In this document: positions 11,314-22,439 of the stretch, piece after piece | Position numbering within the stretch: position 1 is the stretch's first letter | Layout of the letters: every line of letters starts with the position of its first letter | Origin: Cloeon dipterum | Lineage: Eukaryota > Arthropoda > Insecta > Ephemeroptera > Baetidae | Reading direction: 5' to 3' | Assembly: GCF_949628265.1 (NCBI RefSeq) | Contig: NC_088788.1 | Location: 20,694,335-20,758,334, forward strand | DNA: 64,000 nucleotides | Made by a program: the position numbers and the translations under genes | The notes under the pieces: model-generated | Database searches by the model: none | What the model was told of the DNA's origin: nothing | Seen by the model: the letters and a program-made list of their open reading frames with translations, nothing else

Positions 11314-11321
11314 TATATATA
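11314..11321 (-). promoter_or_regulatory. TATA-like element upstream of IR copy 2
   Basis: This is the same TATATATA stretch and flanks as in copy 1, about 140 bp upstream of the start codon. The matching stretch in copy 3 (about 15891-15905) has lost it. Confidence 0.4.
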
Positions 11322-11486
11322 CTGTACACATTCAATACGCACGCAACGCGAGTGCTTGGTTTCTAACTACTAGATCTGTATAAACAGAGATATCAGATTA
11401 AAAAGTCATTTCGTTATTAATTGATTTTATTTTAACTAAAAATAAAAACATACATTTTCAAATTTGACTGTTAAATACACTTGTAT

Positions 11487-11839
11487 TATTCCTTTTCAAA
11501 ACAAATCCAAGATTTGAAGGAAAATCTTTAAATGTCATAACGTTGTATTTGGATGCCTGCAGAATTTTAGGAGTCATGGCCAGCTCGGAATCCAGAAAGG
11601 CAACGTTTTTTTAGCATAGTCTCGGAACTTCTTTCTTGTTGTTTTACATATTTTGAGCTTTGGGCTTCATTGGAAGTAATTTATCCCACACGTCAGCCGT
11701 TATTTATTTCAATCTTTTTAGCAGCCCATTAGCTTTGTTTAAGACCCACGCACAGAGTTTTCCCAAATAATCATCAACAATTACATGCCAAACCCAGATG
11801 CAGAATAAACATAATAAAAGTCTTCATAAGTAAAATCAC
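11487..11839 (-). pseudogene. decayed ionotropic-receptor fragment (relic 2)
   Basis: This is an almost exact duplicate of relic 1, with an S2-like piece followed by an exon-3-like piece, both broken. Because relics 1 and 2 share their disabling changes, the decay came before the 4.49-kb duplication. Confidence 0.6.
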
Positions 11840-12334
11840 TAATAGAAGTAAGACTTGTGCTTTCGAAATCGTGATAGAATTTAATCAAAATACCATATTT
11901 TTTGACAAACAATAATTTGTATTTAGAATTGAGAGAAAAACAAGATCAAGTTCGAAGTTTAAATGGGTTTATTTTAATACATTTTTTCTCTCAAACATTT
12001 TACTGCCGTCAATTCCTGACAGTAATATTTATTATAATTTGAGTCCAGATAAATAATTGTTGCATTAAAAGTGACAGTCAGGTTAGTAACAATTTCTCAA
12101 ATATCAGTTCTATACGTATTAAAAAAAGGGAAACACACGTGTATAATTAGATAAACAAACAGATGTTAAAAATTCAATGTTACTCTCCAGGCATCATATA
12201 TTATAAACACTCCCAACCAGCGAACGTGACTGTGTTTAATTCATTTTGTGAATGAGTGCAGGAATCCTCGAAATTTGTAAGTTTGCTAATTCACACCAAA
12301 AATTCAACAATTTTAAAACAAAATAACTGACACG

Positions 12335-15300
12335 CTATTCAAATCTGCTGAAAGGATCGGGGTCTCGATTGCGGCGCATCCTCTGAGCGAGATTTCTATC
12401 GACGATCGAGTGCCGATCCAAAAATCCATTCGTGTCGATCGATAGGTGTAGATTTCTGTTGTTTGGGGGCTCGCTTAGTCGATTCCCTCGCCTTCTCTGT
12501 GGAAGCTGATCCAAATTTAGAGGCATCAAATCGATCTGGCTCCCAGCCGACCTATTTCCAGGCAGATTTACGCTCGGTGTTGCGATTCTATTCAAAACTG
12601 GCCTCTCCTCGCGCCGAGCTGCCCTTCTATTCTCAGGTGGTTGCTCAGGAAGCGTTGGTTTTCTAAGAATATCTTCCCTGGAGGGCTTCTGTCGCACCAA
12701 CTCCTGCGGATCGTATCGAGGAGCAACTGGAGCAGCAGCAGTGGGTGACCTTTTTTCCGGCGCCGGCTCCTCTGCTCTTTTTGGTGGCGTAACGACTCTC
12801 CGGCGCCGCGTAGGGGGTTGTGGGCTTCTTTCCACCTGCGGACTGGGTGTTTTAAACTTATCAGGACGAGGGCTTTCGAATTGGTTGCTCTCCTGGCTCG
12901 AGTCTATGTCTTGCAATACGTTCTTGTCCAGGTATTGTGGCGTGAAACTGGCCTTGATTGGTTCTGGCAGATTCGTGTTCAGGTCGGCAACTCGGTTTTG
13001 TCTGCGCAGTGGAAGCGGCGGCCGCGTGTCGTCTGCCCTCTGGTTCATCTGTTGATTCACGTAATTGTGCAGTTCTTGGAACGACTTCGGCTCTTTCCGC
13101 TTAATTGGAGGAGCAAGAAAATCGGATTTTTTCTCTGGATTCACCTTCGCTTTTTTGCTTTCGGAAACGCTTTTAACTTTTACTGGATATTGCGGTGTGT
13201 TAGTAAATTTAATCGTTGGCACTGAAACAGGCTTCTTCGTTTGTTGCTCCACATCAGTGTCGCTTTCCTCGTCTTCACTCGAGCTTTCTCCTTCGATATT
13301 GTTCTTTTTCACGCGCCAAAAGCAAACTATATCCTTCCAGCTGCGGTAACCCTTTTCTTCCAGCTTCCTGATGAGCTCTTCGCCACCTCGCTTAAATGCG
13401 ATTTCCAAGCCTAAAACTACTATGCTCGCAAACATTCCCACATAAAGGACTATTAGCATCGGAATGAGGGTTTGAATATCGATTGGATTCAAGTCGGGCA
13501 GCGGCTTTAAAGGTCCGACATCGGGTTGATCAATGTTTCTTCTTACTCTGTTGATTATGCCTGTTTCCCTCATACGATTAATCCTGTGCAAAATTGGTTT
13601 TTTATTACTTATACGTTCACTTTGATCATATAGAATTGGAAATTGTAGAAAGGTATATTCAGATGGTTCTAATTAAATTTGAAAGGTTTTGTAGCTACAA
13701 AATTATACACAGATTATACCTTGTACTCTGGGTTGGTTGCGTTATAACTAGTCCTTTTTTTTCCTCGGGACCGAAAACAGTTGCAACAGCCGAGAGATAG
13801 TCAAAACTGATTAATAACGTTTTTTCCATGGTCCCCGAAGATAAACTATTTTGCTGAAAATCAGTATCTCGCTTTATTGAAAACTTATCGTTTTGTTGAC
13901 TTAAAAATGATCATATTTCAAAAGGTTTTAGAAGCAAATATCGATTGCCACCTATAAAAAAATGGTAATTTTACGTTGGGATTAACAAAAATATTAGTCG
14001 TTATTTTTAGTCATTAATAATTCGATAAAATATTACACAATATATATCTATCATTAGTATTTTAAGAAACGAAACATTGATCAGGCTAATATAAAATATT
14101 TTAATGTTCTTAACAGCCGATATAAGTTTTACAAATAATTGGACCTAATAACAACTCAAAATAATTTATGCTTATTAAATGCTTGAGTAATTTTTAATTG
14201 TGTATGCGACCTGCATGATTTGCGCTGTTACGGTGCTTAGAAGATACAAGGAAAATACCAAAAAATACTTACACAATTCCCAATTTTATCTGATTAAACT
14301 ACTTAATTGCGTTTTGATTTGTAAGCAACTTACATTTTAATTATTTGTCGATTTAAAGTTGCGTTGTTCAATGGGTTAAGTACAAAGCCTAAATTGGATC
14401 GAAAATAGCTATCTTTCAATGTCATAACGTTGCATTTGGCCACCTGCTGAGCTTTGGGAGGGATGGCCAGCTCAGAATCCAGAAAAGCCACATTTTCTTT
14501 ACACAATCTCGGGATATCTTTCCTGTCGTTGTAAAGATTTTCAGCTTTCAGCTTCAATGGAAGTAACTGGTCCCACAAATCAGCCATTATGCCTCTCTTG
14601 CCATTATTTACTCGCGTGATCTGCATTTTATTGTTCCATGAATATCCACAAGTAATCCACTGAGCAACTAATTTTACCTTAATGTTGTCAAGCAGCGAAG
14701 TGTCGTTCCGTACGATTAGTTTGTGCGTTCCTTTGGCTGCCATGTCTTCAAGCGAGTCGAAAGGTGGCTTAAAACTGACAGTTGTCAGTTGAGAAATAAC
14801 CTCCGTGTTGAAGGTAACGTAAATTAAGTATCCGCATATGAGACTCGTCCAAACCAGGATCCGTCCTGAGCAACCCGAAGCAATTTGAATCGCCCCTTGG
14901 TAGCAAAAGCAGCCGATTACGATGATGATCAGTTGGCCGATGTCAGCCGGTGTCGCGAGGTAAGACCTTATTTTGGCTTTCTGTCCCACAAACTCGATGA
15001 AAATCAATATCACGCCCATCATGAGCATCGACACCACCAATGTGATCCACAAAACTGGTGTAAAAACTTTTCCGAGACTGAGAGATGTTGAAACGCTTGT
15101 TGGAGACTGAACAAATAGCTTAAATCTGGAAATTTCAGCTTTCCTCTAAATTTGTAGCGATAAACTATGTGCACAAAATATACCTTGTACTGTGCGTTGG
15201 TTGCGTTATAACTAGTCCTTTCGTTTCCTCAGGACCGAAAACAGTTGCAACAGCCGAGAAATTCGCTTCTCCTTGAGATACCATTTGCGGTAGCGCGCTC

Positions 15301-15773
15301 ACAATGTTTGCAGAAACTCCTTGGGGATATATAAATTTCACTCTGCGTTTTATTTATAAAACTTTAGTTAGTACGAATAAACGACAGAATCTCAGTTCTT
15401 ACTTAAATTTTAATTTTTCTAAAATTATCAGCAACAGTTCCATGCCAAACGAATACGAAAAATCCTGTTCATAAAGGTCATCGTAACCATATTCTTCATT
15501 TGGGTAAATATAGGCATCTACTTCATCCTGATAATTAATCAAAGTGCGCAGAGTAATAATTAAATTTACATAAGGACGAAAATATATTATGATACCTTCG
15601 TAACTGCAGCAGTCACCACTTGATCGATAGGTGTCCCTAAATAGTGGCACAAAATATGTTTAAAACATTCAATTTTTCAAATGAAATCACTCACAATACT
15701 CGTTTTGGCCTTTGGTCAGTTTGTATGAAATTAAAATAAGGAAACAGCACATAACAATTGCATCCTTCCTCAT
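12335..15773 (-). CDS. ionotropic receptor, tandem copy 3, with long cytoplasmic tail
   Basis: Six exons: 15695-15773, 15596-15636, 15403-15527, 15184-15342, 14334-15125 and 12335-13583. All phases match copy 2, giving 814 aa. Domain order and landmarks are as in copy 2: pore QG at 211-212, M3 starting at Arg223, the RETGII motif before M4 and a tail of about 354 aa. It is intact throughout. The tail is nearly identical to copy 2, but at two places near the start of exon 6 (AFKRGG, and EGESSS against EEESSS) it agrees with copy 1 instead, so the exon is mosaic. Its 5' flank differs most from the other two and lacks the TATATATA tract. Intron 5 carries an orphan exon-4 fragment. It is probably the outermost and oldest unit of the array. 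Confidence 0.9.
13696..13797 (-). pseudogene. orphan IR exon-4 fragment inside intron 5 of copy 3
   Basis: This same-strand stretch matches the 3' half of exon 4. It reads from SAVATVFGPEE to TQSTR without a stop and keeps the exon's own splice donor (AG|GTATAA). The 5' half and acceptor are missing. It is a partial internal duplication and could act as a decoy donor or cryptic exon. Confidence 0.65.
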
Positions 15774-15899
15774 TTTCGTGTAGTATGCCTCGGAGTCCGA
15801 AACTCAAATAAGCTCTGACTCAAATAGCCTAACTTGTGTTTCAGTTGTCACAACTACAAAAAGCAATGCTTGCTCAAATCGTTAATTTAACGTGCATTT

Positions 15900-16142
15900 A
15901 CAGTACATTCAACACGCACGTGGCAACGCGAGTGCTTGGCTAATAACTAGATCAGTATAAACAGAGATCAGAATAGAAGCTTTTACAAAAAGTACATTTT
16001 ACAAGAAAATGTCGATGTACATATCTATGTCCATTAATGAAAGCCAAATTTTTTTTTTTTTGCTCTTTTTATCCCTGTCCGAGGACCGGAGGACCGGGAA
16101 GGGCGCGCACTGCACTAGCACGAATGCTGAAACCCGGGTCCC
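15900..16142. other. 5' flank of the IR array and a T-rich tract
   Basis: This is the upstream edge of the receptor array. Similarity to the copy 1 and 2 promoters fades by about 15980. A run of about 13 T lies near 16050. No gene is seen. Confidence 0.4.
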
Positions 16143-16490
16143 AATAACACCGCGAACGGATAACATGGGCGCACCAGGCCGTACAGGGACCCAGCCCACT
16201 CATGGGCCACTTGCCTCCGCACCGAGGACTACATTGAAACGCTAGACATTCGTCCCGTGAAGCCAAATCACGCATGCTGGAAAGGTGCAAACCAGCAAGT
16301 AGCGAGTCGGCGCCGGTGCGCCTCCCAGCCCGTTGAGCAATTCGAGCAATTCGAGTCACTAAACTAACCACTTTTTGCCATTTCTGACATTGGGTAGCCA
16401 GTATTAGATCTCCGAACTGCTCAAATACCTCTCATTGCTTTGATACTCCTGAGAGTGCCTTAACAATGCGAGCCAACGGGCTGGTTAAAT
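16143..16490. repeat. dispersed repeat family, copy A
   Basis: About 350 bp share blocks with 16874-17040, 41788-41890 and 46305-46590. Landmarks are CGGATAACATGGG near the start, GCACCGAGG with TTGAAACGCTAGACATT in the middle, and AGCCAGTATTAGATC and TGCCTTAACAATG near the end. It has no coding capacity. It is probably a non-autonomous mobile element or an old repeat. The class was not recognised. Confidence 0.6.
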
Positions 16491-16873
16491 GTAAGATGGC
16501 TTTGATGACATATTTTAATGCTGCTAATCCCTGCAAATCTTCTATTTATTCGAAATTGAGTGATTGGTACGAATTGATCGCAAATGGCATGAACAAAGAG
16601 ATCTTGGCAATAATTTCAATCAGATGATGTGTAAAAGACAATGCAAAAATTGAGAATGTTAAGTATTAAATATCATATATAGCTCTCAGACGTTTTCAAT
16701 TTGCATGTGCGGCACTGGAAAATTTTCCAATTAATTTAGAAAACTAAAACTAACTTAAATCAAAACGCTTCCAACCTCAAGTGATGTTGGCTAGATGTTA
16801 ATTCGGCCTGGAAGGAAATCAACCCAAATGCTCAGCACATACCGTATAGGCTATGCTATCACTATTGGTCCTT

Positions 16874-17040
16874 ATAATAACATTGCCGAGCGGATAACAT
16901 GGGGCTCGAGTGGCCGCAGAGGATCTCGAGCCCGTTGTGGCCATCTTTTCGCCTCCTCGCACCGAGGTCTTTTATTGAAATGCTAGATATTTGTCCCTAA
17001 AGCCGCTAGAAAGGGGCGAAAACAAGCAAGTGGCAGATTT
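16874..17040. repeat. dispersed repeat family, copy C (5' part)
   Basis: It shares the starting CGGATAACATGGGG block with copy A and the CTTTTCGCCTCCTCGCACCG block with copy B, then stops. It sits only about 400 bp from copy A in the same orientation. Confidence 0.55.
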
Positions 17041-20000
17041 GTTTCATAGGTGCGTGATTTTTAAAACAATAGCATGGGAAGCGACTACAGTAAAAACATT
17101 TGAGAAAAATGTAATTTTTACTATTACCTATTGCCCAGACTATTTCATTTATTATTTTCCAATCGGCTCTAAAATTAATGAATTGTTTACGGGGGGTTCC
17201 TGTGAGAAATAAGGAAAGCTTGTCACTGGCGCTGATGTGTGTATTTTCAGGAGCTGGTCGTGTCATCGGCAAAAAATCTAACAAATTGCTTTAATAACAG
17301 CATATATCGGAGAATCACATACAATATACCATCCCGTCGGCACACGTAGACGGGGCTGATGCGCCCCTTCACTGTCATTGTTTGCGATCGCCGGCCCCAG
17401 GGGTGTCCGAAATCAAATAAACTGGGCATGGTCCACGTCAAAAGTGACCGGCGTGTGTTTGACACGTGCGTACGCATGTGAACACACATGGACGCACGCA
17501 CGCAGCTTTTGACATACCTGGCGGGGGTGCCGAAAATAAATAATCTCAACAAATTGTCCACTGAGTGATGATCGCTCGTTGCCAAGGCAAAAAATGGCAT
17601 TTCGCGAGAGAGCAGGGCCTTTGATTACGCGCCTCGTCAAAAGAGCTAATTTTCTCCGGCCGAGAGACAAACAATGAGGTCTGCAAGTGAAGCGTTCAAA
17701 GAAAAAAGAAGCTAATCAGAGCAGCTTTGGCGACGCAGCATTTTCTGGCGAAACGCAAATTAAAAAAGTCAAAGAGAATATGGTCGGAATGAGAGAGCGC
17801 GCGAGCAAAGAAGGCCGCCGCTTTTCATGCCAGATGCGGTGTAATTATTTTTCAGCCAGTGATCTCGCGCTGGCTGGCGTTAACCCTTTTCGTCGGAGGG
17901 GTCGTTTTGTGTATGTGTGTGTTCCGTCGCGCGCGCTTTTGTTGTGCAATTCATGCACGTATGACTGGCGCTGTGTGTGCAAAATTCTTTGATTTAATCG
18001 GAAAGCACTCGCGTCGCGTTTCCATTCAGTTGATAAGGATTCGATCGTTTAAAAAGGCGCGCGCAGCAGGTGTTGCATAATATATATTATAATGTTCTTC
18101 TATGATTTATTTCTGTTCAGACGTGTGAAACATGATGCGCATTATAATATCGTCTGGGTTCCGATCTAACCCTATCGCCTGAGACGTTTATATAGCAAAT
18201 AGTTTTGAGATATATTCTTTAATAAAATAGCGCACTAACTAATCTCTTGATAATTTAATTATTGACACAAATCTTTTTAAATTTCTTCATTTTGTACAAT
18301 ACTAGCCCATCCAAAAATAGTCAAACTAATGTTCTCGTTTCATCATATAATTAGAAATTTAAAATAAATATACTGGGTTGATACAAAAATAATTTATAGT
18401 ATTTAGCAAGCAACTCGCAAAAGTGATAAGCAACACAGTAAGCAAAATGTACTGCTACTCTTATGCCACTAACCATATTTTATTTGCCACGCAAAAATCC
18501 CTCTTAAAATTTAAGTAGCAATTTTTGAGGAGCTGTGTGAACGTGAAACAATTTTCAGTCTACAATTAAGTGAATTAATTTAAGCATCATACCGTCATTT
18601 ATGTTGCAATCACTATGCTAACAAGAAACTCTAAAGAATTATAGGGTTGTAGTTGTTAGAGAATATACAATGTATGTTTTATTGTATACGCGTAGATGAT
18701 GTGTGAACTATGATCAGCGGTCAAATCTTTTTGATTCGACGATGTGTTTGAGAGTGGGAGAGAGGTTTCAAAGCTAACCAACATTTTAAAAAATGGTAAA
18801 AATACTGGTTTTGTTTGATTTATATTAAATTTAAACAATGGGTATATTTTTACAATTTGACAAAAAAAATCGTTTTTAATAATCAGCAATTGATCTGCAC
18901 GTCACAATAACAACTTAGAATAATTTTAGTTGCAAAGTATCATAAAAAAATTTGAATTATATTTCCTGGGGCTCTATTGCTGTCTAGTATATAGGGAGAG
19001 CTTTGATTCAAAACGTCAAACCACAAAGTTTTGGGAAGGTCCGCACCATTAAATGGCATTTGAATGATTGCTTGATATGAAACAGTTGACAAATTATTGA
19101 ACAATTATTTGTCTGGCCATCAAATTTATTGATGTTCTGCGAGGTGAAGTCACATTACAGTTGATAATTTGCCAGCACGAAATGAGTTGCTGCCCAACGC
19201 AGCCAAGGACAATGAAGCGACGAGCGAGCAATTAATTAATGCACACGACGTGGTTGTCTCGGACCGTATGTCGGACGGTACCTGTCATTCACATTAATAG
19301 ACATATAATTATACAATCAAGCCAAATTGATGATGATATCACGATTGTCAGTCAATTAATTGCACCCCCTCGAGCGCGCAGCTTGACTCTCTGTGTGGCT
19401 CGCGTGTTGCGTTTGCGTCTGCAGGAATATGGCACGCAGCACTCACGCAGCCAGTGTACAGATGCATGTTGTGTCGGTGCATATGCACGCATCAGCAGAC
19501 GGAATTAATACAATTGTGCGAGACACGTTATTGTATAAGGACGCTCGGGGGTGTTTCATTTGCGGCAATCCGCGCGATGAGTAACGATCGCCCTGCCTGC
19601 ACTTTTGACATGCATGTGACACGAAATAAGACATGTGTGTTTTCAATTGTGTTTGCTGCAAACCACTGAGCTGGATGCATATCGGGATTAACTTTCATTA
19701 TCCAGCCATCACGGAGGAAACGAGACGCACGCTTTTTAGCATGTGGCGCATACTCTCTCAATGGACGGCCACTGCCTGCCTTTTTCATTATTTCGATTGT
19801 ATATATATGTATGGGCTCTATTTTTAGAAGCTCCCGGTGGTCATCATATGGTATTGAAGATGGAGCTAGAATAGTATTTTTAGATGTATGAATTGCCACT
19901 TTAATTTTCTATATTTTTCAATTAATTCAAATGTAGTGCTTTTAAATGAAATCAAATTTAATTTGCATCAGTTGTTGGAAAAATATTTTTCCTTCTTATA

Positions 20001-22390
20001 ATTATAAAAATCAAATGGCAATTTACCAAATATTATTGCAAAGATTTGTTAAATTTCTAAAAAAAAATTTTAGGAAAATTTTAGGAGAGGAAGAAAATGG
20101 AAGAGAAGATTCGCTACAAGGGTGATATAAAGAAAGGAGTAAAATATCGAAATTAGACGAATTAAGTGTCAAGTTGGCCACTCATATGGACATCCCCGAT
20201 GAATTCCAAAAAAATATAGAGCCATCTTGACTGATTTCTTAAGTCTTTCCTATTTTGAAATATTCCTTTTGCAAAAATCGTTTTTAAATTTCCACGAAAC
20301 GGCTATACAAGGAATATGTTTTGCTTTGCGGCTCTAGTTGCTAGAGGTCTGCCTAAAAATCATGACTCGTTAACATTTTGAAGGAGAAATGTTCCCCCAG
20401 ACCACACAACTTTAAATGGATTTTATAGGCATAAAATATTGAAATTAGTCACTGAACACAAAATCCTGACCAAGCCGTGTACATTTTAATATCAATTAAT
20501 TTGGATTTACCAGAAAGTTTTTATTTTTGATTAAATCGGGTAGTATGGACAAATTAATTAATTGATGAAGTTTTTGTCAAAGATGGAATTATCGTACAGA
20601 GCCTCTCGAAAAATTATTCAAATGACGCACTCAATTGAAGCCACCGCTCTCAACCAAATGTCCCCGAGTCGTTTCACAATAAAGCAACGAATGCCGCTGG
20701 GAAAGTGAAAATGCAAAAAGACGAACGAGCACTTTTGGATTTTCTGAAGAGCACTCGGTGCTGCTTTTTGTGCATATGTAATTAAGCGTGCAAGTGGACA
20801 GTGAAAACAATGTGACATTAATCGGGCCGGAGAAATTCCCATGCACGCACGGAGAGCAGGGCGTAATCGTCGGCGCACTTGTTCTTGAATTCCCACTCGT
20901 CGGATTTAAGCTCGTCGCGACTAACGAACGACACAACACCGGGAGGAGAGGAAAGCAAATCGAATGAAGAGCCAGTGCAGCAGAACAAGATTTGATCCGG
21001 CCACGCACGCGTTCGCTTTTCCCCGCGCGCACGGATGATCCGAGCGATATTTTAATGATTTTTCCCCGAGCTGAAAACTGATCTCTCGTGCTCCAATTGA
21101 TCGGCGCATTATGCTCTGTGAGTGTCCCGCCGCGACTTCTCTTTTTTATTATTTTCGGCGGGAAAAACAATGGCCTGCCTCGGCTCACTCAATCAGAGAG
21201 CACTCAAAAAATATGAATCTGGGTGGTCGCAGCTTCAGTACATTACGGTGATTAAAACGAATTTCAATGGGGCGGGGGGCACGTATCTTGATTAATCCGA
21301 AATGTATTATTTTTATCCCGCCGAGTGGCGAGAGAAGAAAAGTGATACCATAAATTTTTGTGGGTCCTCGGCATGCATTTTTTAAAAGCCGCACAGATGC
21401 GAGCCCTTGTCGTGCCGGCATTAGGGGATTATTTTTCGCTGCTGCACCGACGCGCTCAATGCACATATCCACTTGAAAGTGCAGTTGCTCGCTCTGTTCC
21501 TTGTTTTCCTTTCCAGCGGTAAAGGGTTCTTAAACACGCACATTTCCATTTTCTGCCGCGCTGCACTCATTAAGGGCGAAAAGCGTTTGTTCGGGGGCGA
21601 AAAGCCGCACTCTTGCGCGCGAGTGCATTATTCAAATTAAAAAATGCACTCGTCTGTTCGCAGTCCTTCTTTCTGAGGTGGTGGAGTTGGAAACTCACTT
21701 CCATCCTCGAGATATGCATAGTCATCAGTCACTTTCGTAAAGAAATCTGACAACTGACCAATAAAAAAATTATAAAAATGAAATTAATTGTTTTTTTACT
21801 GCATGCTCTATATTCCTTGCTAATCAATTAAAAACAAGATTTTAATCTTAGTAAACAGTATAAGAATAATAAAGAAATACACACGCAGCTTAATCGTTCT
21901 TCTCTGCCATACAAATTTCATAAATAACTGACCATCCGCGCAGAGTAGAGGCGATCAGTTTATATTAATTTTTGTCTCTAAGGAAGCTACTTTGTTTGAT
22001 AAAAACCAACTGTTCTGTTTTAGTCGGTAAAATACAGAAAATACATAATAAAGCCTGAATAGGATTAGTAGAATCGAATTTACTCAGCATAAATGCAAAA
22101 TATATAAGAATGCAAAACCCTCTCAATCCACTCAGTAATATTCCTTTATTGAAAGAGCGCAGCACTTCTCGCACACATTTAATATTCTCTCCGGCTGCCT
22201 TTTCATGCTCTTTCGCTTTCAATATTGAAATCGTTCTGCACTTGCTGCCACCGTCGGTGTCCCAGTGGACGCTTGCACACACATACGCTGGGATTTGACA
22301 TTTTTGCTTTGAACTCGGTGGATGAAAAATATGCGGCTCGGCCCGGGGAGGCAGTGCGCATATCATTATCGTCCTCAATTATGCATGACC
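17041..22390. other. gene desert, part 1
   Basis: No coding gene can be supported here. CpG-rich islands (about 17300-18080, 19180-19760 and 20600-21700) containing short alternating GC runs and TAAT/TTTATT motifs are separated by AT-rich DNA. Reading frames within the islands have no recognisable protein character. Confidence 0.4.
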
Positions 22391-22398
22391 GATGAGAC

Positions 22399-22399
22399 G

Positions 22400-22439
<40 letters not shown>
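22399..22439 (+). repeat. (CT)n microsatellite
   Basis: About 20 CT units with one T interruption. On the other strand this is a GA tract of the kind bound by GAGA-type factors. It lies inside a CpG-rich island. Confidence 0.9.

Larger units (their letters stand above)
11032..13591. repeat. recent segmental repeat, right member
   Basis: This is the partner of 6545-9100. It spans the copy 2 promoter and 5' exons, relic 2, and the copy 3 tail exon. Near-identity here, against clear divergence in introns and in other exons, points to recent unequal crossing-over or conversion. Confidence 0.85.

Noticed and set aside
20631-21188. 185-aa minus-strand frame
   Set aside because: It lies in a CpG-rich island where stops are rare in all frames. 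There is no recognisable domain, splice context or repeat of the frame elsewhere.
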